A DNA stretch of 14,565 bases from an uncultured Faecalibacterium sp. (GTDB lineage Bacteria > Bacillota > Clostridia > Oscillospirales > Ruminococcaceae). The notes under the pieces are model-generated. The model saw only the letters and a list, made by a program, of their open reading frames with translations. It had not been told where the DNA came from and did no database searches. The stretch lies in the NCBI GenBank assembly GCA_902463905.1, contig CABQHF010000027.1:1-14565 (forward strand), read 5' to 3'. This document shows, piece by piece, positions 1 through 7,371 of this stretch. Position numbers and translations under genes: made by a program. Position 1 is the first letter of the stretch, and every line of letters starts with the position of its first letter.

Positions 1-916
1 TGCCGTCTGCAGCGATGTCCAGATAGTCGCCCACTTTCACGCCGCCCAGCTGGTCCGCCGTAGCGGGCGGCAGGGTGTACGGCGTGCCGAATTTCGCGTC
101 CGCTTCGGTCTTTTTGTAGTAGTCGGAAAAGTCCACATTGACGGACGCGTCTTTCCAGGCCGAGGTGGCGGGGTTCCACACCCAGATGGTGCTGCTTTCC
201 GCAACGATCGCCCAGGAACCGGCGGCCGCTGTGGGGTAAGCGTCACGCAGGTCCTGAGCGGTGCTGTAGTAGCCCTTGCAGCCGTTAGCGATGAACGTGA
301 TCTGGTCCGCTGCTTCTTTGGCGGAGCTGGCGTTATCCTGTGCGTTTTTCGCATCCGCAGCCGCAGATGCAGCTGCCTGCTGTGCGGTGGTTGCGGAGTC
401 TCCGGCCAGCTTTACGGCTTTTTCCGCTGCCTGCTGTGCCTCCAGGCAGGTGGACACATAGGTCAGCCAGGACACGGATGTCACGCCGGTGACAAAGAAA
501 TAGCTCTGAACGGCCACATCATCCGGGTAGGCGGCACCGCCCACCCGGGCGATGATGTCAAAGGTGCGCAGCTCATAGCCGGTGTCGGGCTGCATCACGC
601 ACAGGTTAACGTGTACGTCGCCGGGGCGGCGCAGGGCCTGCTCGGCCAGCTCCAGCGTGACGATGTGGGAGCTGTCGGCGTCCACAGTTACGGCGGCGTG
701 CTTGCCGCTGGCGGTGAGGATCTGGTCATACCAGCCAAAGTTGTTGGCTCCTTCGCCCCGATACTGCACAGTGTATACCGCACCGTCCGGGGCAGCATAC
801 GGGGTTCCGCCGTTGTAGAGGGCAATGCCGATGAAGCGGCTCTGCGCGTCCGACTGCATCACCGGGACGACAGGCGGCGCGCTCTGGGACTGGAAGTCCA
901 TTTTAAGGATCTGCAT
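1..916 (-). CDS. Upper baseplate / receptor-binding protein, BppU-like (3' end outside window)
   Basis: Likely a baseplate protein at the tail tip that carries or forms host-binding structures. The reading frame is open from the ATG at 916-914 to the window edge (305 codons), so the C-terminus is missing. Residues 1-130 form a beta-rich head (IALYNGG, VYTVQYRG, YELRTFDIIARVGG) like the BppU N-terminal domain (PF10651) of Firmicute phages. Residues about 158-206 are an Ala/Gln/Lys-rich coiled coil, and residues about 215-258 (GYYSTAQDLRDAYP, TIWVWNPATSAWKD) resemble the small carbohydrate-binding modules found on phage tail fibres. Near the cut end, TLPPATADQLGGVKVGDYL matches a common tail-fibre repeat motif. 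The start overlaps the hub gene stop by 14 nt and has GGAGG six bases upstream. The family call rests on recognition, not on a search. Confidence 0.75.
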   Translation of the reverse strand, partial: MQILKMDFQSQSAPPVVPVMQSDAQSRFIGIALYNGGTPYAAPDGAVYTVQYRGEGANNFGWYDQILTASGKHAAVTVDADSSHIVTLELAEQALRRPGDVHVNLCVMQPDTGYELRTFDIIARVGGAAYPDDVAVQSYFFVTGVTSVSWLTYVSTCLEAQQAAEKAVKLAGDSATTAQQAAASAAADAKNAQDNASSAKEAADQITFIANGCKGYYSTAQDLRDAYPTAAAGSWAIVAESSTIWVWNPATSAWKDASVNVDFSDYYKKTEADAKFGTPYTLPPATADQLGGVKVGDYLDIAADG

Positions 917-1985
917 TCGATGCCTCCGAAGTGTCCGGGTCGGTGTACTCGATCACGTCGCCGGAATAGGATTTGCTGCCGGAAGAAATGGTGCCCGCCA
1001 CGCTGTTGAGCTGCACGGCGTTCTTCTCGGCATGGTAGGGATAAACGGTATACTGGGCCACCTGCACGGTGGTGTTGGTGTGCCGGTCGCGGTCCATGAG
1101 CACCACTTTGTCATACAGGCCAAAGGACAGGTGTGCGTACTTGTCCGGGGCAAGCCGGGCCAGATCCGCAACCTGACAGCTGTAGGAGCGTTTGGGGAAC
1201 GCCGCTGCTTTGACCAGGGCGTCGGCTTTGATCTTCAGGGCGGACTTGTCCGAGATGGAGCTGTCCGTTTCGCTGTGCCAGATGACACGGCTGTCATAGT
1301 CGTGGCACTGCGCCTCCACACTGATATCGCCCTTCCCGTACAGCAAAAGGGCGGTATAGTAGCTGTCGCCGGTCTCGGCCTTACCTTTATAGTAGGGCTG
1401 TTCGGTCAGGTTCAGCTCATCGGTAAAGTAGGCACCCTGCGGGGTGCGGGTGCTGGGATCCACGATGATCATCTGGCAGGCAGTGGATGTGCCCGGTACC
1501 AGGAACCGGAGCGGGTAATTCTTCCACACGTCCACGGCTTTCTGGGCCAGTTCCAGCGGGCTGCCGGTGAACTTTTCAATCGCCAGTTTCTCGGTGGCCT
1601 TGTCCGGGGCAGTCAGCTCCCAGCCTGACAAGTTGGAAATGGCCCGCCGGAGGGTGTCAGCCATGGTCTGCGGGCCTTTGCTCCAAATGCCGGTGGACAC
1701 ATAGTTGTTCCAGTTCTTCAGCAGGGTGGTACACAGGCTGTCCAGATCCAGCAGGGCCTCGTAGTCGGTGGAACTACTGCCCACATTGATGCTGGACAGC
1801 GCATAGGTCTGATCTTCGGTCTTTTCCACCAGCCGCACCCGCTCAGTGAGCAGGCGGGCCTGAGGATGGCCCCGGGGCAGGCTGAATTTCACTTCATCCT
1901 CCCAGCCGTTCCAGTTGTGCACGATGCAGTAATCATCACAGTCCAGCGGGGTGTGGCTGCCGTCTGCTTTTACAATGGCAAGCAC
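903..1985 (-). CDS. Tail hub protein, Gp37-like / prophage tail endopeptidase type
   Basis: A 360-residue tail-tip (hub) protein that would sit below the distal tail protein and connect the tube to the baseplate. I choose the GTG at 1985-1983 because AAAGGAGG lies 8 nt upstream, just past the TAA of the preceding gene; the ATG-started frame extending to 2156 would overlap that gene. The N-terminus (residues 1-60) holds a short beta region with a conserved-looking WEDEVKFSLPRGHP. Residues 75-165 are helical. Residues 186-221 carry YFTDELNLTEQPYYKG and GDSYYTALLLYGKGDI, which I associate with the siphovirus Gp37-like family. Residues 286-318 (FGLYDKVVLMDRDR, VAQYTVYPY) look like the closing beta domain of phage hub proteins. 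No clear catalytic motif was seen, so peptidase activity is not claimed. Its position between Dit and BppU supports the role. Confidence 0.75.
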   Translation of the reverse strand: MLAIVKADGSHTPLDCDDYCIVHNWNGWEDEVKFSLPRGHPQARLLTERVRLVEKTEDQTYALSSINVGSSSTDYEALLDLDSLCTTLLKNWNNYVSTGIWSKGPQTMADTLRRAISNLSGWELTAPDKATEKLAIEKFTGSPLELAQKAVDVWKNYPLRFLVPGTSTACQMIIVDPSTRTPQGAYFTDELNLTEQPYYKGKAETGDSYYTALLLYGKGDISVEAQCHDYDSRVIWHSETDSSISDKSALKIKADALVKAAAFPKRSYSCQVADLARLAPDKYAHLSFGLYDKVVLMDRDRHTNTTVQVAQYTVYPYHAEKNAVQLNSVAGTISSGSKSYSGDVIEYTDPDTSEASNADP

Positions 1986-1999
1986 GGGCAACGCCTCCT

Positions 2000-2710
2000 T
2001 TACACAAAAATGGGGTAGTATTCGACGTAGCTCTGTCCGGTGTGGGCAAGGCTGTTTTCTCCGGCCCGGACGGTGGGCCAGCCGGAAATGCCGGTGACGG
2101 CCTGAAACAGGTTCTGGCCGTTGCACAGCACCTGCCGGGTGATGCCGTCCACGCACACGGTGTCACCGGCCTGCAGATCTTTGAGCACGCAGCTGCCGCC
2201 GTTCGGGTAGTGCACGGTATAACTGCCGGCCTCCGTCACGGTCTCGATGATGCGGCACTCCATCTGCGGGGCGGTGCCCGCCACGAAGAAGGACTGCGTG
2301 TCTGTCGGAAGCACCAGAGTTTCCAGTGCCCCGTGCCGGTAGCCTGCCAGCGTGTAGGTGCAGCTGAGGATGCAGCCGTCGGTGTCCTGCTCCTGTGCCT
2401 TGCCACTGTCCAGCAGCAGGGCTGTGTAGGTGCCGCCGTCCGGCAGGGCCAGCTCCACCGTGCCGCCCAGAAAAGCCGCCGTCAGGGCGCTGCGCTTAGC
2501 TGCTGCGTCGGCGGGGCTCGTGCCGTAGATGTCCACCGGCAGAGAGATGGAGCGCAGGCCGTACTGGGTGGAGCAGAAGGTGATCCGCCCGCCGGTGTAG
2601 CTGGTAAGGTAGTTCTGAGTGAGGGCGCTGCCGCTGACATTCCAGCTGGACAGCAGCAGGGCCCCGAACTCGCTGGCCCCGTGGTCATTGACGTAAAAAT
2701 CATCATTCAT
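2000..2710 (-). CDS. Distal tail protein (Dit), phage tail family
   Basis: A 236-residue protein that follows the tape measure and precedes the hub, the standard Dit position in siphoviruses; Dit forms the ring joining tail tube and baseplate. The ATG at 2710-2708 has GGAGGTGATGAACC directly upstream, and the SD overlaps the end of the tape measure gene, whose TGA is at 2719-2717. The N-terminal part (FYVNDHGASEFGALLLSSWN, then TSYTGGRITFCSTQYGLRSI and LPVDIYG) fits the N-terminal Dit barrel. The C-terminal half (residues about 130-236, rich in short beta strands, with GSYTVHYPNGG and AGDTVCVDG) fits the galectin-like domain of longer Dit proteins. A TAA stop at 2002-2000 is followed within 15 nt by the next start. 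Confidence 0.78.
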   Translation of the reverse strand: MNDDFYVNDHGASEFGALLLSSWNVSGSALTQNYLTSYTGGRITFCSTQYGLRSISLPVDIYGTSPADAAAKRSALTAAFLGGTVELALPDGGTYTALLLDSGKAQEQDTDGCILSCTYTLAGYRHGALETLVLPTDTQSFFVAGTAPQMECRIIETVTEAGSYTVHYPNGGSCVLKDLQAGDTVCVDGITRQVLCNGQNLFQAVTGISGWPTVRAGENSLAHTGQSYVEYYPIFV

Positions 2711-2716
2711 GGTTCA

Positions 2717-5700
2717 TCACCTCCGGAAGCCCAGTTCCTCGTCCATGTAGGACGCGGTGGTGCGGGCCATTTCTCTGCCGTCCACGTTGAACACCGCAGT
2801 CAGGCTGCCGGTGTAGCTGGCTGTGAGCTGCTGCGCTGCACTGGAACCGGTGCTGTTCTGGGTGCGGGAAATGCTTTGCTGGTTTGCAGCGGAAGCGGCC
2901 TGCGTGCGGCGGGTGAGCTCGGCAGCGGTGATCGTGTCGCTCTGGGTGTAGCCGCTGCTGTCCGGGTGCGGCAGGGCCGGTGTCTCGTCGGAGGCGCTGC
3001 CGTCATCGGCAGAGCCGCCTTTGCGGCCATACTTCTTCCACAGGAACAGCCCCAGCCCGGCAATGCCGGCCACCAGTGCGATGATGGCAAATACCTCCGG
3101 GTGGGCTGCAATCAGGCCGCCCACCTTGCCCACAAGGCCCGCCACGGCCTTGCCGATGGTGCCAATGCCGGACACGGCGGCGCCCACCAGCTTGCCCATG
3201 CCGCCGGAGCCGGACAGCCCGCTGGCAATCTCACCAATGCCCTGGATGGTGGCTCCGGCACCGTTTTTGATGCCGCTGCCAAAGATACCGGACACGGCCC
3301 CAAAGGCACCCTGCAGCCCGCCGCCGGCATAGGCCTCGTTGATGGCAGCCAGCGCTTTCTTGGCCCAGGCAGAAACGGTATCACGCTGGCTCTGGCTCAC
3401 CTGGCCCCAGATGAGCTTGGTCACCGTCTCGGCAATGCCGGCCCAATCCTTGTTCTTGACGGCGGAAATGCCGTCCTTGATGATGCCAAAGATGCCGCTG
3501 CTCAGCTCGCTCTTGGCCCCGGACAGGGCCTCGTCAATGCGCTTCTGGGTGGCAGTGACGGAGGTGTCGATCTGCTGGGCGGATTCCTCCACCTTGTCCT
3601 GCACGCCGTCCACATAGGTGATGATCTTCTCGTAGGTCTCGCGGCCGCTGGCACCGATGCGCTCCCCGGCCTCGGTGACGGTCTGCTCCACATGGCGGGA
3701 CCCGTCGGCATAGATCTTGGTCACCTCGGCGGTTGTGACGGTGGCCCCGTCCTTGTAACTGGTGCTCGTTTTCTTGGCCGTGTCGGTCAGCACCTTGGAC
3801 ATGTCGGCGTAGGACTTCGTCACCTTCTGGGTCACGCCGTCCACCTTGGTGGTTACCAGGGTGTATTCCCGCTCGACGCCGTTGACCATCTCCTTGCCGG
3901 ATTCGGTCACCTTCTCGGTCAAGCGGTCAAATTCCTTGCCGGTGCTGTCACGGATGTGCTCGTTGACCGCTTCCACCGTGGTCTCCACCTGCCCCAGGGC
4001 ATTCTGGGAGTATTTGGTGTAGTTGTCGGTGGTGGAGCGCAGGACCGTCTCGGTGGCCTTTTTGCTGGTTTTCTTGGTGCCGGAACTACCGGAGGAGGAC
4101 GGGATGTCGCTGACGATGACCCCGCCGCCGGTCAGATCGGCCAGCTCTTTCTCCGTCTGCGCCTGCTGCACCCGGCTGTCGTGCAGCTGTTGGCGGCGCT
4201 GGCGGTCTGCATCGGTGACGGTGCTCTTGTACTGGGATGCCTTCCAGCCCTCGTAGGTGTCAAAGGTAGAATAGCCGTCCTTGTTCAGGGCCTTGTTGAG
4301 CTTGAAGCTCAGTCTGTCCAGCCAACCGATGACCGTGGACAGTGCATTTTGTGCCGTGTTGGCCACGGCTGTGAGTGCGGAGTTCACGCCGGTGCGGAAC
4401 GTCTCGCTGGAAGCATAGGCCGTACCAAAGGCCCCGGCCAGAGCACCCAGCAGGGTGACCACAATGCCGATGGGGTTGGCGTTCATGACAGCGTTCAAAG
4501 CTGCCTGTGCCCCGGCTGCCACGGTGGCCGTGGTCTTGTAGGTAACGAACGCCCCGCCAATGCTGCCCAGCAGCGGCAGCAGGACGTTTGCATTGTCGAT
4601 GCAGCCCTGTACGACGCCAACGAGGATGGACAGCTCCGGGGTGGTCTGCCGCACGGCATCCAGCAGGCCGTCGATGCCGTTGGTCTGCCAGCCTGTTTTG
4701 CAGGCAATGGCTAGCTCGTTGCACTTGGTCACCGCCTCGCCAAAGGCGGCGGTTAGATCTTCCATGACCACGCCCGCCAGCTGGGTGGCGTTGTCCTTCA
4801 GGGTGGACAGGCGGCCATTGAGCGTCTGGCTCTGGGTGGCCATGCTGTCATAGTAGCGTCCGCCCTCTTCGGCAGCGGCCTGCAGCGCCTGGGTCAGGAC
4901 ATCGTAGGTGATGGTCATGCTCTGCACGTCCTGCACGGACTTGCCCGTGTAGTCGGCCAGCACCTGATAGATGTTGATGCCCGCCATGGCGAACTGCTTG
5001 ATGTCCACACTGGTGGCTTTGCCCTGGTTTGCCACCTGCTGCAGGTTCTGGGCCATGCGTTCCAGCTCGGCAGACCCGCCGCCGGTAGCTGCCACCGCGT
5101 CGCCCAGGGCAAGGATGGTCTTGCGGCTGTACTCGGCGTTCTCACCGGCAGAGATCAGGTATTCATTGGACTTGACCAGAGTAGCCGTATCAAAGGGTGT
5201 GCGGGCTGCGTCTGCCTGCATGGCAGCCAGGGCCGCGTTGGCCTTTTCGGCGTCGCCCAGCAGGTTGGTGAGGGCGGTGCGGTATTTCTCGATCTCGGCA
5301 TTATAGGACACGCCGGTGGAGATCAGGGCCTTGCCGGCGTCCACCACCTTGTCCACGCACTTGGAGATGATGTTGCCGATGGCCACCTGTCCGGCGGTAA
5401 ACTGAGCAATGACCTTTTCTTTTGTTTCCTGCGCAGAGCGCTGTGTTTTCTGTCCGGCGGCATCGGCGTCCGTGCTCACCTTGTCGGAGGTCTCCTTGCT
5501 GGTCTTTTTGACCTTGGCCCCGGCGTCGGCGGCTTCCTTTTCGCCCTTCCCGGCAGCGCTCTTGACAGCAGCGGCGGCCTTTTGGGCGGCTTCTTCCGTC
5601 TCGGACACCACGCTGTCAGCGGCTTTGGCGGCAGCAGAGGCGGTTTTCTGGGCCGCCTGTTCCGCTGCCTGTTCTACCTGGTCAAGGCCCTCCTGAGCCC

Positions 5701-5755
5701 CGCTGGGATCGGTCACGACGCCGAAAACGACCTCGCCGTCATGTTCGCGTGCGAT
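2717..5755 (-). CDS. Tail tape measure protein
   Basis: Sets tail length and guides tail assembly. The first conventional start is GTG at 5716-5714 (999 aa), but it has only a poor upstream GAGG. I extend 13 codons to an ATC at 5755-5753, 9 nt behind a strong GGGAGGTG; the added residues (AREHDGEVVFGV) resemble the DG-x-V opening of tape measures. Numbered from the GTG, residues 12-105 form an Ala/Lys/Glu-rich coiled coil. Residues 150-300 match the tape-measure N-terminal domain type (TIGR02675-like; ARTPFDTATL, GDAVAATGGGSAELERMAQN, KQFAMAGINIYQVLADYTG). Hydrophobic stretches lie at about 376-430 and 840-893, the second ending in LWKKYGRKGG. A Thr/Val-rich region (565-730) repeats VDGV and YAD motifs. 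The gene is in the same frame as the preceding gene, with one TGA between them. The family is sure; the start is not. Confidence 0.9.
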   Translation of the reverse strand: MAREHDGEVVFGVVTDPSGAQEGLDQVEQAAEQAAQKTASAAAKAADSVVSETEEAAQKAAAAVKSAAGKGEKEAADAGAKVKKTSKETSDKVSTDADAAGQKTQRSAQETKEKVIAQFTAGQVAIGNIISKCVDKVVDAGKALISTGVSYNAEIEKYRTALTNLLGDAEKANAALAAMQADAARTPFDTATLVKSNEYLISAGENAEYSRKTILALGDAVAATGGGSAELERMAQNLQQVANQGKATSVDIKQFAMAGINIYQVLADYTGKSVQDVQSMTITYDVLTQALQAAAEEGGRYYDSMATQSQTLNGRLSTLKDNATQLAGVVMEDLTAAFGEAVTKCNELAIACKTGWQTNGIDGLLDAVRQTTPELSILVGVVQGCIDNANVLLPLLGSIGGAFVTYKTTATVAAGAQAALNAVMNANPIGIVVTLLGALAGAFGTAYASSETFRTGVNSALTAVANTAQNALSTVIGWLDRLSFKLNKALNKDGYSTFDTYEGWKASQYKSTVTDADRQRRQQLHDSRVQQAQTEKELADLTGGGVIVSDIPSSSGSSGTKKTSKKATETVLRSTTDNYTKYSQNALGQVETTVEAVNEHIRDSTGKEFDRLTEKVTESGKEMVNGVEREYTLVTTKVDGVTQKVTKSYADMSKVLTDTAKKTSTSYKDGATVTTAEVTKIYADGSRHVEQTVTEAGERIGASGRETYEKIITYVDGVQDKVEESAQQIDTSVTATQKRIDEALSGAKSELSSGIFGIIKDGISAVKNKDWAGIAETVTKLIWGQVSQSQRDTVSAWAKKALAAINEAYAGGGLQGAFGAVSGIFGSGIKNGAGATIQGIGEIASGLSGSGGMGKLVGAAVSGIGTIGKAVAGLVGKVGGLIAAHPEVFAIIALVAGIAGLGLFLWKKYGRKGGSADDGSASDETPALPHPDSSGYTQSDTITAAELTRRTQAASAANQQSISRTQNSTGSSAAQQLTASYTGSLTAVFNVDGREMARTTASYMDEELGFRR

Positions 5756-5774
5756 GGTGCATCACCTCCCGGAA
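5753..5774 (-). promoter_or_regulatory. Strong ribosome binding site of the tape measure gene without a canonical start codon
   Basis: On the minus strand GGGAGGTGATGCACC ends directly before ATC GCA CGC. The ATG inside this stretch (TGATG) opens a frame of only seven codons before TGA. In the tape measure frame the codon at optimal spacing is ATC, and no ATG, GTG or TTG occurs until the GTG at 5716. Either AUC is the initiator, or the base is an ATG-to-ATC change or sequencing error, or the gene starts at the GTG. What is seen is the absence of a normal start; which explanation holds is open. Confidence 0.6.
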
Positions 5775-6367
5775 TGCTCTTTCTGGTATTCGGCCTGCCT
5801 GGCAAGAATGGACGCCTTGCGGTCTGCCATGGACACATAGCGCCGGGCCGTGCCGCCGGCCTCCGCAGGCAGGGCGTACACCCGGCGCAGCTTCTCGTAT
5901 TGCTCCCGCATTCCCTTGGGCATGTCGGTCAGATCTTCGGTGCGATAGCTGATGATCTTGCAGATGCGGCACTCGTCCGGCAGGCTGCGGAACATGGCCA
6001 TGAAGTCCCACCAGTGCAGCTGCGCCGTGCGCAGGTCGATGCCGTACACCTGCAGAAACGCCGCCCAGATCAGGGGGCCGTCCACCGCAAAATCAAAGCC
6101 CCGGGGCATTTCCCGGAACGCTTCGGCACTGCGCTTTTCCCGCTCGGATTCTTCGGCCCCGCAGCGGTAGAACAGCAAAAAGCCGTCGATGTTATCCTTG
6201 GTGAGCGGGCCGTGGATGAGCACCCGCTGGGCGTAGTCCTGCAAGGCGGCTTCCTGCTCGGGTGTGTGGGCCCGGGCGGCCATGTTGTCATAGGTGACCC
6301 ATGCCCGGAAGTCCGTTTCAAAGCCCTGCGGCAGGCTGTCGGTCAGGTAGCAGTCCTGGCGGGTCAT
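5762..6367 (-). CDS. Gp15-like tail assembly protein (chaperone position)
   Basis: A 201-residue protein of the bacteriophage Gp15 family (PF06854-like), known from A118-type Listeria phages and many Firmicute prophages. The recognisable block is LHWWDFMAMFRSLPDECRI followed by CKIISYRTEDLTDMPKGM and the basic tail helix. Such genes sit directly before the tape measure and are thought to help tail assembly. The ATG overlaps the stop of the preceding gene as ATGA (6367-6364). Its TGA at 5764-5762 lies in the same frame as the tape measure that follows. No signal peptide or membrane segment was seen. The family assignment is by motif recognition; the exact role is inferred from position. Confidence 0.8.
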   Translation of the reverse strand: MTRQDCYLTDSLPQGFETDFRAWVTYDNMAARAHTPEQEAALQDYAQRVLIHGPLTKDNIDGFLLFYRCGAEESEREKRSAEAFREMPRGFDFAVDGPLIWAAFLQVYGIDLRTAQLHWWDFMAMFRSLPDECRICKIISYRTEDLTDMPKGMREQYEKLRRVYALPAEAGGTARRYVSMADRKASILARQAEYQKEHSGR

Positions 6368-6762
6368 GCCTTGGCCCGGCGTGCAGCCCGGCGCTGTGCC
6401 CGGTTCATGGGCATGGGGGCCGGGATTGAGCTCTTGGCGTCCTTCAGGGCGTCCCGGTCAATGGGTTGCAGGGCCGCCATGCGTTCCAGTGCCTCCGGGT
6501 CAGCGGCAGCGTTGAAGTCCGCCAGCAGCTGCATCAGATCTTCCAGGTCATCCACGTCGATGCCCAGACGCTGGTCGTAATCGTCGCCCAGCAGGTCGGC
6601 AAAGAAGTCATCCAGGATCTCGTTGAACTTGATGAGGTATTCGTCATCTTCCTTATCCAACGCGTTCAGCGCCGCCATGGCTGCCTTGTAGCCCTGGATG
6701 TACCGCTTGTAGTCCTTGCCTTTGGTCACCTTAAAATCGAATTTCACGTTGCGAAGAATCAT
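6364..6762 (-). CDS. DUF6673-like tail assembly chaperone candidate
   Basis: A 132-residue acidic protein with a basic C-terminus. It opens with MILRNVKFDFKVTKGKDYKR, continues with an acidic, leucine-rich helical middle (DDFFADLLGDDYDQRLGIDV) and ends in a positively charged tail (MNRAQRRAARRAKA). I recognise the overall type as DUF6673, which occupies the first chaperone slot between the major tail protein and the Gp15 gene. A strong AAAGGAG lies upstream of the ATG at 6762. It ends in an ATGA overlap with the next gene. I looked for a slippery heptamer near the stop that would suggest the -1 frameshift seen in lambda G/GT and saw none, so coupling by overlap is the simpler reading. Confidence 0.7.
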   Translation of the reverse strand: MILRNVKFDFKVTKGKDYKRYIQGYKAAMAALNALDKEDDEYLIKFNEILDDFFADLLGDDYDQRLGIDVDDLEDLMQLLADFNAAADPEALERMAALQPIDRDALKDAKSSIPAPMPMNRAQRRAARRAKA

Positions 6763-6828
6763 AAAAAGCTCCTTTCGTTGGGCCCTGCGCCGGTGCTGCC
6801 CCGGCTTGATCTGGCTGGTTCAGGGCAT

Positions 6829-6860
6829 AAAAAATCCCCGTCCGGGGAGGTGGACGGGGA
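6829..6860 (-). terminator. Rho-independent terminator after the major tail protein gene
   Basis: On the minus strand a 9-bp stem (TCCCCGTCC / GGACGGGGA, 8-nt loop) is followed at once by TTTTTT. It starts 16 nt after the major tail protein stop and lies before the DUF6673-like gene. This would enrich the highly needed tube protein over downstream assembly genes unless read-through or antitermination occurs. Confidence 0.88.
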
Positions 6861-6876
6861 CATGCTTGTGGGAAAC

Positions 6877-7371
6877 TCAGGAGGCGCTGTAGGTGTACTC
6901 CTTGGGCTTCTCCACACCGGAGACGGTGACAGAGATGCCGGCGTTATTGCCTGCGCCATTGGAGGCGTCGCCGTTGACGATGACGGAGGCCTTGCCGGTT
7001 TCGCCCTTGCCGGTGAGCATGGAGAAATAGACATACGGCACGATCACGGCGCTGCCGGTGCCGAACATCACGGCCAGGCTGGTGACCCAATCCTGCCAAG
7101 GGTCACCGTGGGTGCGGTCACCGGAGATGGAGAAGGTGCGCTGGGCACTGGTCTTGATGGTGGCATTGCCCTTGCGGATATACTGCTTGTCCTGGGTGCC
7201 GGGGTTCACGGCGGCGGAGTGCTCGGTGATGCACTCCTGGCAGACGATGTAGTCGTTCACTTCGTGCTGGGTGTCCGCAGTCTGGAACGCCAGCACGAAG
7301 TCGTCCGCCATTTCCAGGCCGGCATAGTCCGCACTGGGGGTGATGCTGGTCATCACTTCTTTAACGGTCAT
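6877..7371 (-). CDS. Major tail (tube) protein
   Basis: A 164-residue protein in the tail-tube slot after the tail terminator gene and before the chaperone genes. The start ATG at 7371-7369 forms ATGA with the stop of the preceding gene and has AAAGGAG 8 nt upstream; the longer ATG-started frame to 7542 would lie inside that gene. The sequence is beta-rich with few charged helices: FVLAFQTADTQ, residues 62-84 (KQYIRKGNATIKTSAQRTFS), GDRTHGDPWQDW and the C-terminal ISVTVSGVEKPKEYTYSAS, as in siphovirus tube proteins. No C-terminal Ig extension and no frameshift signal was seen; a strong terminator follows directly. The assignment rests on position, size and fold-like sequence character. Confidence 0.78.
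   Translation of the reverse strand: MTVKEVMTSITPSADYAGLEMADDFVLAFQTADTQHEVNDYIVCQECITEHSAAVNPGTQDKQYIRKGNATIKTSAQRTFSISGDRTHGDPWQDWVTSLAVMFGTGSAVIVPYVYFSMLTGKGETGKASVIVNGDASNGAGNNAGISVTVSGVEKPKEYTYSAS

Noticed and set aside
825..1628. Plus-strand open frame of 267 codons opposite the hub gene
   Set aside because: Antisense shadow of the tail hub gene; no convincing ribosome site and no known domain. The same applies to plus-strand frames at 5582-6580, 6466-7392, 8485-9321, 9174-10526 and 12420-13163.
2042..4714. An 890-codon open frame on the plus strand opposite the tape measure and Dit genes
   Set aside because: It lies antisense to two clear phage genes, is Gly/Ala/His/Leu-rich with no recognisable domain, and is explained by the strong third-position GC bias of the minus-strand genes, which removes stop codons on the opposite strand.
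6364..6440. Programmed -1 frameshift between the two chaperone genes as in lambda G/GT
   Set aside because: The ATGA overlap would allow a -1 fusion, but no slippery heptamer is visible near the stop, and the second gene has a complete family domain from its own ATG.
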